Shown here piece after piece: positions 14,586 to 24,398 of a stretch of 64,000 nt of DNA. The first letter of the stretch is position 1. Each line of letters starts with the position of its first letter. Position numbers and translations under genes: made by a program. Source of the DNA: Peptococcaceae bacterium BRH_c4b (lineage in GTDB: Bacteria > Bacillota > Desulfotomaculia > Desulfotomaculales > Desulfocucumaceae); assembly GCA_000961595.1 (NCBI GenBank), contig LADO01000045.1, positions 1 through 64,000 on the forward strand, in the 5' to 3' direction. Below the pieces are notes generated by a model, which was given only the letters and a program-made list of their open reading frames with translations, made no database searches and had not been told where the DNA came from.

Positions 14586-15718
14586 TAGCCTATGTTTTTT
14601 CTTAATTCTTCCACAGCAACGGTGGGACAGTCTAAATCATCCAATACCCTAATAATACTCAGACCCGGCTCCTCGTGCAAACTGATTTCATAACAATTTT
14701 CCATATAACTTCCATCCGGTGCGAACAACACCCTTACCCTGGGGTGAAGTGAATTCCCCCTAAAGGTTTCCACCACCGCACCCAGTTCACCCGTATTCAG
14801 TTCCACAAAGGTACCGGTAGGGTAGGCTGCAATATTATGCAAAAAAGCATTCACCACAGAGTAATCAAAATCGTAATCTCCGGAACCGGCCAGCATCTCG
14901 TAAGCCACATGGGGCAGCGATGCCTTTTTATATACCCGGTCCGAGGTAATGGCGTCGTAGGTATCCGCCACGGCAACTATACGGGCAAATTCGTGTATGC
15001 GATCTTCTTTTATCCCCCGGGGGTAACCTTCGCCGTTATGTCTTTCGTGGTGCTGAAGCGCTACCGCCGACACCAAGGCGCCGTCGAAACCCGCCTGTTT
15101 TATTAGCTTGGCGCCGTATTGACAGTGCTTCTTTACCTCTTCGAATTCATCGGGGGTGAGCCGTTCGGGCTTATTTATTATTTTGGCCGGTACCAGTGTC
15201 TTGCCAATGTCATGCATGATGGCGCCCAACCCAAGCTGAACCAGCCTCTTAGGGTCGTAGCCAAGGTTTATCCCGGCTAACAGGGACAGCACGCACACAT
15301 TTACTGAATGACCGAAGGTATATTCATCATAGGTCCGGATATCCTGCATATTAACCAGCATGCTGCGGTTTACCATCAACTGATCGGTGATTTCAATCAC
15401 CGAATCCATCATGTCCCTGCATACTACCGCAGCCTTTTTTACGGTAATCTTTTTTTCCGGGCCAAAGCCGGTCATGAAAGCCTTAACCCTTGAAACTGCC
15501 TGCTTTCTCGTCTCCTCTAAAATAACATCCTCTATTTCTATGTCGGGCAAAAGTCCGTCATCCACATAAATCCGCTGTATGCCCAACCTTTTCAACTTTT
15601 TAATAAACCTAACCGTAAGCTTAGTTCCTGCGCTCAACAAAACCTGCCCGTTACTGTTATATACAGAACGGGCAATTTTAAAGCCTGGGTTAAGGGAACT
15701 CACGGGTATTAAACGCAT
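14585..15718 (-). CDS. HD-GYP domain c-di-GMP phosphodiesterase
   Basis: A 377-residue cytoplasmic protein. A short N-terminal domain (RLIPVSSLNPGFKIARSVYNSNGQVLL, DUF3391-like) precedes an HD-GYP domain: the HD pair in IMHDIGKTLVP, then LQHHERHNGEGYPRGI, the HHExxxGxGYP core, then AVADTYDAI. HD-GYP enzymes hydrolyse cyclic di-GMP to pGpG or GMP through a di- or tri-iron centre. There is no receiver domain or membrane segment, so the input signal is unknown. ATG follows AGGGGAG. Confidence 0.88.
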   Translation of the reverse strand: MRLIPVSSLNPGFKIARSVYNSNGQVLLSAGTKLTVRFIKKLKRLGIQRIYVDDGLLPDIEIEDVILEETRKQAVSRVKAFMTGFGPEKKITVKKAAVVCRDMMDSVIEITDQLMVNRSMLVNMQDIRTYDEYTFGHSVNVCVLSLLAGINLGYDPKRLVQLGLGAIMHDIGKTLVPAKIINKPERLTPDEFEEVKKHCQYGAKLIKQAGFDGALVSAVALQHHERHNGEGYPRGIKEDRIHEFARIVAVADTYDAITSDRVYKKASLPHVAYEMLAGSGDYDFDYSVVNAFLHNIAAYPTGTFVELNTGELGAVVETFRGNSLHPRVRVLFAPDGSYMENCYEISLHEEPGLSIIRVLDDLDCPTVAVEELRKNIG

Positions 15719-15825
15719 CTGCCACTCCCCTTAAAAGATGTTGAAATATATAATAATTTGTTCTATAAAAAAATAAAATTCCCTCCCATGAAAAGAATTA
15801 TCAACCGGAATCCGCAAGGTTAAAA

Positions 15826-16419
15826 TTACATATTTATCTTTCTTCTTATGATATAACCCGTAGCTATATACAGCAATACGGCGCCTGCTGCCAGAAAGGG
15901 CAGCCGGGAACCGGTGAAATCCAGCAACGCCGGTAGGTAGTGGGAAAAAAACATGCCCACGATTAAATAAAAAGAGGCCCAGGACACTGCAAAAATAGTG
16001 TTGTACAAAAAAAACCTTTCTGTTCGCAGTTTGCTCATCCCGGCCACATATGGTGTAAGGTTGCTGACCATGGGAACGAAACGTCCGAAAATAATAAAGG
16101 CGGCTGCGGAATGCCTCATCCAGCTTCTGGCCCTGTCCAGCCCGGCAGGAGTGATTTTAAGATATTTACCAACCTTATCAAATAATGGTTCGCCGATATA
16201 CTTTCCCAGCAAGAAAGCCGCCCCGGCCCCCAGGCTAAAACCTCCTACGGCCAGAATAAGCGACCAGGCAAAACCCATTTCACCATTGTTCACCAGCATT
16301 CCGGCGAATATGATCATCAGTCCGCCGGGGAAGGGTATGCCCAGTGCTTCTATTATTGAACCCAGGAACAGTCCTCCCAGCCCCAGTGAACCCAGAAAAC
16401 CCGTGATTGTTTCGGCCAT
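15826..16419 (-). CDS. DedA family (VTT/SNARE-associated) membrane protein
   Basis: A 197-residue membrane protein. The DedA pattern is visible: GLFLGSIIEALGIPFPGGLMIIFAGMLV, then GAGAAFLLGKYIGEPLF, the conserved FGRFVPMVSNLTPYVAG with its FxRFxP segment, and two C-terminal helices. DedA proteins are membrane flippases, notably for undecaprenyl phosphate and phospholipids in related families. The ATG is preceded by a GGGGAG site that lies in the 3' arm of the hairpin at 16431-16455. Confidence 0.88.
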   Translation of the reverse strand: MAETITGFLGSLGLGGLFLGSIIEALGIPFPGGLMIIFAGMLVNNGEMGFAWSLILAVGGFSLGAGAAFLLGKYIGEPLFDKVGKYLKITPAGLDRARSWMRHSAAAFIIFGRFVPMVSNLTPYVAGMSKLRTERFFLYNTIFAVSWASFYLIVGMFFSHYLPALLDFTGSRLPFLAAGAVLLYIATGYIIRRKINM

Positions 16420-16430
16420 AAAAAATCAAC

Positions 16431-16455
16431 TCCCCGGGTTAGCATGCCCCGGGGA
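16431..16455 (-). terminator. GC hairpin overlapping the dedA ribosome binding site
   Basis: TCCCCGGG (16431-16438) pairs with CCCGGGGA (16448-16455) around TTAGCATGC. On the minus strand it is followed by GTTGATTTTTTATG, which includes the dedA start. It may end pyk transcripts, and its 3' arm also hides the GGGGAG site that dedA needs. Confidence 0.55.
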
Positions 16456-16483
16456 ACAACATGAATAATCCTCCAATTGTTGA

Positions 16484-16515
16484 AAGCCAGACGCAGTTTT
16501 TCACCAGCCGCCTAG
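16484..16515 (-). repeat. Partial R5 repeat end
   Basis: Reading the minus strand, CTAGGCGGCTGGTGAAAAAC and CTGCGTCTGGC repeat the outer end of R5 copy B with a few changes. It lies just beside copy B in the same orientation, as a truncated tandem copy. Confidence 0.75.
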
Positions 16516-16531
16516 AAAACTGTTGCTCCAA

Positions 16532-16655
16532 AGGCCGTTCAAAAACAAGCATGGCGCGAAAGGTGAAGCCGGACAGCGCGGAGCGTACTGGAAGTACGTG
16601 AGCACTAGACGGCAAGCCTGACAAAGCCAGGCGCAGTTTTTCAACGGCCGCCTAG
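16532..16655 (-). repeat. R5 outer repeat copy B, uninterrupted
   Basis: A 124-base element on the minus strand from CTAGGCGGCCGTTGAAAAAC to TTGTTTTTGAACGGCCT with no GGGGAC insertion. It is the reference empty form for copies A (13120) and C (36355). Its first bases supply the TAG stop of pyk. It contains the internal palindrome GTACTTCCAGTAC. Confidence 0.85.
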
Positions 16656-18403
16656 AGGACCCTGGCGGTGCCCTTATATACCAGCCCCCTCTGGCCGTCC
16701 ACGGTCACAACTTCACCATCATTTAAAATGGCGGTGGCGGATTCTATGCCCACCACCGTAGGTACACCGAATTCCAGCCCTACAATGGCGGCGTGAGATG
16801 TAAGCCCGCCCACCTCGGTAATCAGGCCGGCAGCTTTTTCAATGGCGGGTATGTAATCCCTGTCTGTGGTCTGGGTGACCAGAATGTCCCCGGGCTGAAT
16901 TTTATCCAGGGCATCTTTTACGGTCAAGCAGATTCTTACCCGGCCGGTTACGGATTTTGGTGTAATGCCGGTGCCCCTGGCCAGTATATCCCCTACGGTG
17001 TGCACCTTGATCAAGTTAGTTGTACCGTGCACGCTGACCGGAACTCCGGCCGTAACCACTACCAGATCACCCGGGTTAATTACACCTTCGTTCAGGGACA
17101 TCTCTATGGCCGAAGAAATCATGGAATCCGTATCTCTGGCCCTTTCCATATATATTGGATAAACACCCCAGATTAAAGACATCTTGCGCATTACCTTATG
17201 AACTGGAGTAACGGCGGTAATGGGCGCTAGCGGGCGGTATTTACTGACCATTCTGGCGGTTAGCCCTGTCTCGGTGGATGTGATTATGGCTGATGCCCCG
17301 AGGTCCTGGGCTATGGAACAGGAGGCATGACTGATAGCGTCGGTTACGGTGCGCGCAAGCCCGTGCCTTTTGGAGGCCAGAATCTGGTCGTAATGCAAAG
17401 CAGATTCGGCTTTTTCAGATATTCGGGCCATGGTTTGCACAACTTCTACCGGGTATTTGCCGGCGGCGGTTTCGCCGGAAAGCATGATGGCATCCGTCCC
17501 GTCAAATATGGCGTTGGCTACGTCGCTGGCCTCGGCGCGGGTGGGGCGGGGATTATGGATCATGGATTCCAGCATCTGGGTGGCAGTAATAACCGGTTTG
17601 CCCGCCTTGTTGCATTTATCTATAATGGTTTTTTGGATCAGGGGAACTTCCTCCACCGGTATCTCGACCCCCAGGTCCCCCCTGGCCACCATGATGCCGT
17701 CAGCAACCTTAATGATTTCATCAAGGTTGCTGACACCCTCGCGGCTCTCTATTTTGGCGATGATATCAAGATCGGCATCGGATTCCTCCACAATCTGTCT
17801 GATGGCCAGTATATCGTTGGCCTTCCTGATAAAGGAGGCGGCAATGAAATCCAATCCCTGTTTAATGCCGAAAAGTATATCGTCAATGTCGCGGTCCGTT
17901 ACCGCCGGTATCCCCAGTGAAACACCGGGCAGGTTGATACCTTTCTGGGAGGCTATTTCTCCTCCGTTGACAATTTCACATTCAACAGTTTTTCTGGTGG
18001 TATCCAGTACCCTTAATTCTATCAGCCCGTCTGCAATCAATATTCTGTCGCCGGGCATCACGTCCCGGGGCAGCCATTTATAAGTTACCGGCAGTTCCTG
18101 GGCGGTTCCCTTCATATCCCTGGTGGTCAGGGTTACCTTTTGGCCGGCTTCCAGCATAATGGGCTCAGTCTCCAGATAGCCCAGGCGTATCTCCGGACCC
18201 TTGGTGTCAAGCAGGATAGCCACATTTTTTCCGGCTTTCGCCGCAGCCTCCCGGATGGCCGCTATCCTGAGGGCATGCTCCTCGTGGGTTCCGTGAGAAA
18301 AATTAAGCCTGGCCACATTCATGCCCGCCTGCATCATCCTGATCAGAGTGGGCACCCGCTCGCTGGCAGGCCCAATGGTACATACAATTTTAGTTCGCCT
18401 CAT
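16652..18403 (-). CDS. pyk: Pyruvate kinase with C-terminal PEP-utiliser domain
   Basis: A 583-residue pyruvate kinase (PEP plus ADP to pyruvate plus ATP). The start MRRTKIVCTIGPAS, the catalytic lysine segment IIAKIESREGV, and AVTVIGTQMLESM-like metal and substrate loops are present. After about residue 470 follows a PEP-utilising swivelling domain with GGLTSHAAIVGLEFGVPTVVG, as in Bacillus and clostridial enzymes. ATG at 18403 is chosen because GAGGGGG, overlapping the pfkA stop codon, lies nine bases before it. The operon order is pfkA-pyk. The TAG stop lies in repeat R5 copy B. Confidence 0.95.
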   Translation of the reverse strand: MRRTKIVCTIGPASERVPTLIRMMQAGMNVARLNFSHGTHEEHALRIAAIREAAAKAGKNVAILLDTKGPEIRLGYLETEPIMLEAGQKVTLTTRDMKGTAQELPVTYKWLPRDVMPGDRILIADGLIELRVLDTTRKTVECEIVNGGEIASQKGINLPGVSLGIPAVTDRDIDDILFGIKQGLDFIAASFIRKANDILAIRQIVEESDADLDIIAKIESREGVSNLDEIIKVADGIMVARGDLGVEIPVEEVPLIQKTIIDKCNKAGKPVITATQMLESMIHNPRPTRAEASDVANAIFDGTDAIMLSGETAAGKYPVEVVQTMARISEKAESALHYDQILASKRHGLARTVTDAISHASCSIAQDLGASAIITSTETGLTARMVSKYRPLAPITAVTPVHKVMRKMSLIWGVYPIYMERARDTDSMISSAIEMSLNEGVINPGDLVVVTAGVPVSVHGTTNLIKVHTVGDILARGTGITPKSVTGRVRICLTVKDALDKIQPGDILVTQTTDRDYIPAIEKAAGLITEVGGLTSHAAIVGLEFGVPTVVGIESATAILNDGEVVTVDGQRGLVYKGTARVL

Positions 18404-18414
18404 ACAGATCCCCC

Positions 18415-19425
<1,011 letters not shown>

Positions 19426-19435
19426 TTACCCGTAG

Positions 19436-19513
19436 AGGTCAGGGGACACACCTTCTTATGTTGCCTATATTCCTTACTTCTTCATAATTTTCACGAAGGA
19501 ATGTCCCCATTTG
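19436..19513 (-). repeat. R1 repeat, full-length long form
   Basis: GGGGACACACCTTC at the left and GAAGGAATGTCCCC at the right bound a core with GAAGTAAGGAATATAGG on the minus strand. The core matches the long copies at 7325 and 36389. This is the cleanest long R1 copy, lying upstream of pfkA. Confidence 0.85.
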
Positions 19514-19624
19514 AATACGCCTTACAGGGGCAAAAAAGACTGCTGCCGGCACATCAGTACGTACACCGGCATCGGAATTAAATATAATATTAATATAAAC
19601 TTTCATTGTTAAAAATAATAGCAT

Positions 19625-19816
19625 TTAAATGGAATTTATTATCTCCATAGCCTCATCCACTTCGGATTCCGGTACCAGCACCTCCACCGGACCGTTATCT
19701 CCTGTCTGGGGCAAGCCTACTGACCTTATTTTTACCAGCAGGCCTTCGGCGGACAGCTTGTTTTTCATTTTTTCTGCCTCTTTCTTATTAGGTGCTATAT
19801 AAACCACAGTCCACAC
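19625..19816 (-). CDS. Small conserved protein of unknown function
   Basis: A 63-residue reading frame starting GTG at 19816 behind GAGGGGG, giving MWTVVYIAPNKKEAEKMKN and ending ESEVDEAMEIINSI. The pattern (a beta strand, a helix rich in K and E, VEVLVPESEVDEA) looks like a small DUF2007-type alpha-beta fold, often found near dnaE or pfkA in related Firmicutes. A longer reading from 19924 is open but has no ribosome binding site. No function is assigned. Confidence 0.65.
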   Translation of the reverse strand: MWTVVYIAPNKKEAEKMKNKLSAEGLLVKIRSVGLPQTGDNGPVEVLVPESEVDEAMEIINSI

Positions 19817-19944
19817 GCCAGATGTCCCCCTCACGCCATTAATTACCGATACGACAATAGTCACTTCTACCAAAATACCGGTATTCCTTTTTTCAGCAAT
19901 CAAAAATAAGTATATCCAGAGCAAAAGCCCTGGATACTTTATTT

Positions 19945-20181
19945 TCAGTCGGAAGTTGTAAGCCTGCCGTGCTTGGTCAGGACTTCCGCCCTCCCCCGGA
20001 TTTTTATAGCGCCTGTATGTTCAGTAAACTGGGCCACCATAATTTCACCCTTATCTAGCTTTTCAGAATGGTGGAATTTAGTATCCTTGCCCCTGGTCAA
20101 GCCATAAATGGTAACGCCGTTATCCAGCGCTTTAATCACAATATATTCCCCCGCAACATCGGGCTGCTCAGACACTTTCAT
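19945..20181 (-). CDS. mtrB: TRAP, trp RNA-binding attenuation protein
   Basis: A 78-residue protein closely matching Bacillus Mtr[20 protein letters not shown], then [13 protein letters not shown] and [14 protein letters not shown]. The KFHHSEKL lysine and the IKIRG lysine and arginine correspond to the residues that bind GAG/UAG triplets in RNA. TRAP forms an 11-subunit ring that, when loaded with tryptophan, binds trp leader RNA and causes termination. No trp gene or anti-TRAP is in the window. GTG at 20175 is better spaced from AGGGG than the ATG used here. Confidence 0.95.
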   Translation of the reverse strand: MKVSEQPDVAGEYIVIKALDNGVTIYGLTRGKDTKFHHSEKLDKGEIMVAQFTEHTGAIKIRGRAEVLTKHGRLTTSD

Positions 20182-20249
20182 CACCCCTAAATTTCCTGCT
20201 TTACAAGCAAATCATAGCACATGCCGGAGCGAATTGGCAAGAAACATGG

Positions 20250-23200
20250 TTACAATTCCTTAATCCTGACATTAGACGCACCCAGCATCTTTTTCAATTC
20301 GCCCGTCACCGGGCTGGATAGGTCTACCCAGTGGTCTCCGGAGGTTTTAGACAATTTCTTTTCCTTCTGGTTGTATAAGAAAACTGGTGAGGGACCCGGA
20401 TATGAGCGCAGGATCATCTTAACCCTGGATAGATCGTCACGGCTCATCCCGTCTGTTTTTATATAAAGCTCACCGTCCATCTTTTTATGCAAGGATAGTA
20501 TCTCATCCGCGAGAACTTTGGGCTCCTCGCCGCCGGCATTCAGCTTGCCCTTAACCAGTACGGCTGCGTCGCTGACCAGCAGCTTCTGATACTGCTGGTA
20601 CGGCCGGGGAAAAAACACTACTTCTATACTGCCGGTTAAATCCTCCAGAGTGGCAAAGGCCATGGGATCGCCCTTGCGTGTGTTTATACGCTTAATGGAG
20701 TTAAACATACCCCCGATGGTGACATTTCCGTCCTCTTGCAGGCCCCTGGCCTCGGCTATGGTACATCCGGCCTGCTCCGTCAGGGCACGGCGGTACTCAA
20801 GCAGGGGATGGCCGCTGATATAAAGGCCCAAGGCTTCCTTCTCCAGGGACAACATTTCGGCCCGGGGATATTCATCAATATCTGGAATATTCAGGACAAG
20901 GGTTTCTCTGGCTTCTTCCCCCCAGAAATCCATGAGCGATAGCTGGCCGCTGGCCTTTTCCTTCTGGCTCAGCTGGGCCAGGCTCAGGCCTGCGTCCACC
21001 GCAGTCATCAACTGGGCCCGGTGGTAACCCAGTGAATCAAAAGCTCCTCCTTTGATAAGGTTTTCCAGAACCCTACGGTTGACCACCCGGGTGTCCAGCC
21101 GGCTGCAAAAATCAGCAAAGCTTTCAAATGGCCCTCCCTTTTCCCTTATCTCTATAATGGTCTCCACCGCCGCCAGGCCAACATTTTTTATGGCTGCCAG
21201 GCCGAAACGTATCTTGCCGCCCACCGCCGTAAAACTTTCCCTACTCTCATCAACATCCGGCGGTAGTACCTCAATGCCCATACGGCGGCTTTCCTCCACG
21301 TACACAGCCACCTTGTCGGTATTGTCCCGCACCGACGTTAAAAGGGCAGCCATATACTCCACCGGGTAATTGGCTTTTAAATAGGCAGTCTGATATGAAA
21401 CCAGCGCGTAGGCGGCGCTGTGGCTTTTGTTAAAGCCGTAACCCGCGAAATATTCCATCAGGTCAAATATCTGGCCGGCTATACCGGCATCAACGCTGTT
21501 TTTTACCGCGCCCTCCACAAACTGAGCCCGCAGACCGGCGATAATTTCGGCTTTTTTCTTACCCATGGCCCGCCGCAGCAAATCCGCCTCTCCCAGGGTG
21601 AAACCTGCCAGGTCCGAGGAAATCCGCATGACCTGCTCCTGGTACAATATCACCCCGTAGGTGTCCTTTAATATGGGCTCCAGTTTGGGATGCAGGTAAG
21701 TGACCACCTTCAGGCCGTGCTTGTTTTTGATGAAGTCCTCCACCATGCCGCTGCCCAGGGGGCCGGGGCGGTACAGGGCCACCAGGGCTACTATGTCCTC
21801 AAATACCTCGGGCTTCAGTTCCTTAAGAATGGCCCTCATGCCGCTACTTTCAAGCTGGAACACCCCCGCTCCCTCACCGCGTATAAGCAGGGCATAGGTG
21901 GCTGGATCCTCCAGGGAAATAGAGTCAATATCCAGGGCTATACCCCTGCTCTGTTCGATCATCTTTAGCGCGTCGGCTATCACCGTTAGTGTGCGCAAAC
22001 CCAGCAGGTCCATTTTCAAAAGCCCCAGTTCCTCCACCTGGTCCTTGGCGAACTGGGTAGTCAGGGGACCGTCGGCAGCCTTGTACAGTGGCAGGTAGTA
22101 GGTTAGCGGCTCCCTGGTAATAACTACCCCGGCCGCGTGGGTGGAGGCGTGCCTGGGCATTCCTTCCAGCAGCACCGCCATGTCAATCAGCTTCTTAATC
22201 TGGGGGTTGTAATCATATAATTCCTTTAAATCCGGTGAGTCCTGCAGGGCTTTTTCCAGAGTTATATGTAATTCCATGGGCACCATTTTGGCCACCCGGT
22301 CCACCTCGCCGTAAGGTATGTTCAGTGCTCTGCCCACATCTCTGATGGCAGCCCTGGCTGCCATGGTACCGAAGGTGGCAATCTGGGCCACCCGGTCCGC
22401 ACCGTACCTCCTGGCCACGTAGCTGATGACCTCGGCCCTGCGTTCAAAGCAGAAATCTATGTCAATATCAGGCATGGATACTCTCTCCGGGTTCAGGAAG
22501 CGCTCAAAGAGCAGATTGTATTTCAGCGGATCGATGTTGGTAATGCCCAGCGCATAGGCCACTATACTGCCCGCGGCGGAGCCACGGCCCGGACCTACGG
22601 GTATTTTATTTTCCCTGGCAAAATGAATAAAATCCCATACGATTAAAAAATAGGCCGAAAAGCCCATCTGCCTGATGACAGCTAACTCGAATTCCAGCCG
22701 CTGGCGAACAGGCTCGCTCATTTCCCCGAAACGCCATTTGATACCCTCCAGGCACCTTTCCTCCAGGTAGCTGTCCACCGTATAATTCTCAGGCACTTTA
22801 TACACCGGCAGGTGCAGCGTGCCGAAGGACAGTTCCACATTGCACCTTTCGGCAATCCGCACCGTATTATCCATGGCCTCCCGGTGTTCCCCAAGCACCA
22901 GGCTCATTTCCTCCTCGCTTTTAAGGTACAGCTCCTGGGACTGGAATTTCATCCTGGCCGGGTCGTCCACTGTTTTGCCGGTCTGGATGCACAGCAGCAC
23001 ATCCTGCATCTCTGCATGTTCCCGGCGCACGTAATGGACGTCATTGGTAACCACCATGGGTATACCCGTTTCCTTGTGCAGGGCGATTAATTCCCGGTTG
23101 GCAGTTTTCTGTTCGGCAAAGCCGTGATCCTGAAGCTCTAGAAAAAAATTTTCCTTGCCGAATATATCACGGTATTCCATGGCTGCCTGGCGGGCCTTAT

Positions 23201-23651
23201 CAGACTCACCGGCCAGATAGCGCCTGGCCACCTCCCCGGCGATGCAGCCGGACAGAGCGATTAGACCTTTGCTGTGGGAAGCCAGGGCCTGCCTGTCCAC
23301 CCGGGGTTTATAGTAGAACCCGTCGGTATAGGCCATGGATACCAGTTGCAGCAGGTTTCTGTAGCCCTCCTCGTTTTCCGCCAGCAACACCAGATGGTAC
23401 AGGTTATCGTCCACCCGGGGTGTGCGGTCGGCCATGGTACGGGGCGCCACATACACCTCGCAGCCCAGTATGGGTTTTATATCTTCCTTCCGGCAGGCTT
23501 TATAAAAATCAACCACCCCGAACATGCTGCCGTGGTCGGTCACGGCCAGGGCCGGCATGCCCATTTCCCTGGCCGATTTGACGGCGCTTTTAATCCGGGC
23601 CGCGCCGTCCAGCAAGCTATATTCGGTGTGGACGTGAAGATGTACGAACAA
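20250..23651 (-). CDS. dnaE: DNA polymerase III alpha subunit, DnaE type
   Basis: A 1133-residue replicative polymerase. The N-terminal PHP domain begins FVHLHVHTEYSLLDGA. The polymerase core has GPGRGSAAGS and MPDIDIDFCFERR with the catalytic aspartates, and GFNKSHSAAYALVSYQT. An HhH region and a C-terminal OB fold (ITIGGMFNSIKRINTRKGDPMAF) complete the DnaE1-like layout. The TTG at 23651 puts AGGAAGGG at the right distance; the open frame runs further upstream but overlaps the methyltransferase gene out of frame. In such Firmicutes PolC is normally the leading-strand polymerase, with DnaE assisting. Confidence 0.95.
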   Translation of the reverse strand: MFVHLHVHTEYSLLDGAARIKSAVKSAREMGMPALAVTDHGSMFGVVDFYKACRKEDIKPILGCEVYVAPRTMADRTPRVDDNLYHLVLLAENEEGYRNLLQLVSMAYTDGFYYKPRVDRQALASHSKGLIALSGCIAGEVARRYLAGESDKARQAAMEYRDIFGKENFFLELQDHGFAEQKTANRELIALHKETGIPMVVTNDVHYVRREHAEMQDVLLCIQTGKTVDDPARMKFQSQELYLKSEEEMSLVLGEHREAMDNTVRIAERCNVELSFGTLHLPVYKVPENYTVDSYLEERCLEGIKWRFGEMSEPVRQRLEFELAVIRQMGFSAYFLIVWDFIHFARENKIPVGPGRGSAAGSIVAYALGITNIDPLKYNLLFERFLNPERVSMPDIDIDFCFERRAEVISYVARRYGADRVAQIATFGTMAARAAIRDVGRALNIPYGEVDRVAKMVPMELHITLEKALQDSPDLKELYDYNPQIKKLIDMAVLLEGMPRHASTHAAGVVITREPLTYYLPLYKAADGPLTTQFAKDQVEELGLLKMDLLGLRTLTVIADALKMIEQSRGIALDIDSISLEDPATYALLIRGEGAGVFQLESSGMRAILKELKPEVFEDIVALVALYRPGPLGSGMVEDFIKNKHGLKVVTYLHPKLEPILKDTYGVILYQEQVMRISSDLAGFTLGEADLLRRAMGKKKAEIIAGLRAQFVEGAVKNSVDAGIAGQIFDLMEYFAGYGFNKSHSAAYALVSYQTAYLKANYPVEYMAALLTSVRDNTDKVAVYVEESRRMGIEVLPPDVDESRESFTAVGGKIRFGLAAIKNVGLAAVETIIEIREKGGPFESFADFCSRLDTRVVNRRVLENLIKGGAFDSLGYHRAQLMTAVDAGLSLAQLSQKEKASGQLSLMDFWGEEARETLVLNIPDIDEYPRAEMLSLEKEALGLYISGHPLLEYRRALTEQAGCTIAEARGLQEDGNVTIGGMFNSIKRINTRKGDPMAFATLEDLTGSIEVVFFPRPYQQYQKLLVSDAAVLVKGKLNAGGEEPKVLADEILSLHKKMDGELYIKTDGMSRDDLSRVKMILRSYPGPSPVFLYNQKEKKLSKTSGDHWVDLSSPVTGELKKMLGASNVRIKEL

Positions 23652-23709
23652 TATATAGCACCCTTCCTGATTAACCTCATTAATGAAATATTGCAGGCAG
23701 CATGGATGC

Positions 23710-24366
23710 CTATTTCTTCGGCAACTCCATGATACCCTGCAGATGGTGTATATGTATCTCATAATAAGGGAAATGCGGATCTTCAATGTTAACTGGAACC
23801 ATGGTATGGCGGAATATGCAGCCGTAATCCCGCTCCCACTGCTCAACAAACTGAAACGACGGCTTTCTGCCCGGGTGGGAGAAGAGCAGGCTGCCCCCGG
23901 GCTGTAAGTTGGCAGCAATTATTTTGCGCAGGTAAGGGTGAAATTTAGGGTCGTATAATATATCCGAACCAACTATCCAGTCAAACTGACAGGATAGCTT
24001 CCAGTCCCTCCAGTCGCCCAGAAAAAAATCCACCCCGGACAGGCCGTTCTTCCGGGCGTTCATGGACGCAATTTCCAGGGCGGAGGCCTGGTAATCGGAA
24101 AAGGTTACTATGGCTCCTTTGAGCCCGCAAATTACCCCGGCAAGCCCCAGCCCGGCCCCAAGCTCCAGCACAGTCTGCCCGCTGAAATCAATACCGTTCC
24201 AGATGTATTCAGACAGACCCCGGGCGGCGGGCCATATTTCCGCCCACAGGGGCACCTTGTCCTCATCGGCGGGATCGGTAATCAGTTCCTCCACATCCCT
24301 TACCACCGCCAGGCTAACGTTTTTGCCCGGCAGATGCACCACCGTTTCCCTGGTTTTTACAGCCAT
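23710..24366 (-). CDS. Class I SAM-dependent methyltransferase (METTL21/Nnt1-like)
   Basis: A 218-residue methyltransferase. It has PLWAEIWPAARGLSEYIW, the SAM loop VLELGAGLGLAGVICG, the acidic residue strand TFSDYQ, and the motif DWIVGSDILYDPKFH. The layout matches the lysine protein methyltransferases of the METTL21/Nnt1 group, which modify elongation factors or ribosomal proteins; the target here is unknown. ATG at 24366 follows AGGAG by nine bases; GTG at 24375 is too close. It lies between the VWA gene and dnaE in one minus-strand run. Confidence 0.82.
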   Translation of the reverse strand: MAVKTRETVVHLPGKNVSLAVVRDVEELITDPADEDKVPLWAEIWPAARGLSEYIWNGIDFSGQTVLELGAGLGLAGVICGLKGAIVTFSDYQASALEIASMNARKNGLSGVDFFLGDWRDWKLSCQFDWIVGSDILYDPKFHPYLRKIIAANLQPGGSLLFSHPGRKPSFQFVEQWERDYGCIFRHTMVPVNIEDPHFPYYEIHIHHLQGIMELPKK

Positions 24367-24398
24367 AGTCACCAACTCCTATAATCATAAACAACACT

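Noticed and set aside
19439-19624. Open frame of 61 codons on the - strand before pfkA
   Set aside because: Its second half is translated R1 repeat and there is no ribosome binding site.
20250-23918. Longer DnaE start giving 1222 residues
   Set aside because: The extra N-terminal part overlaps the methyltransferase gene and precedes the universal PHP start; TTG at 23651 has the ribosome binding site.
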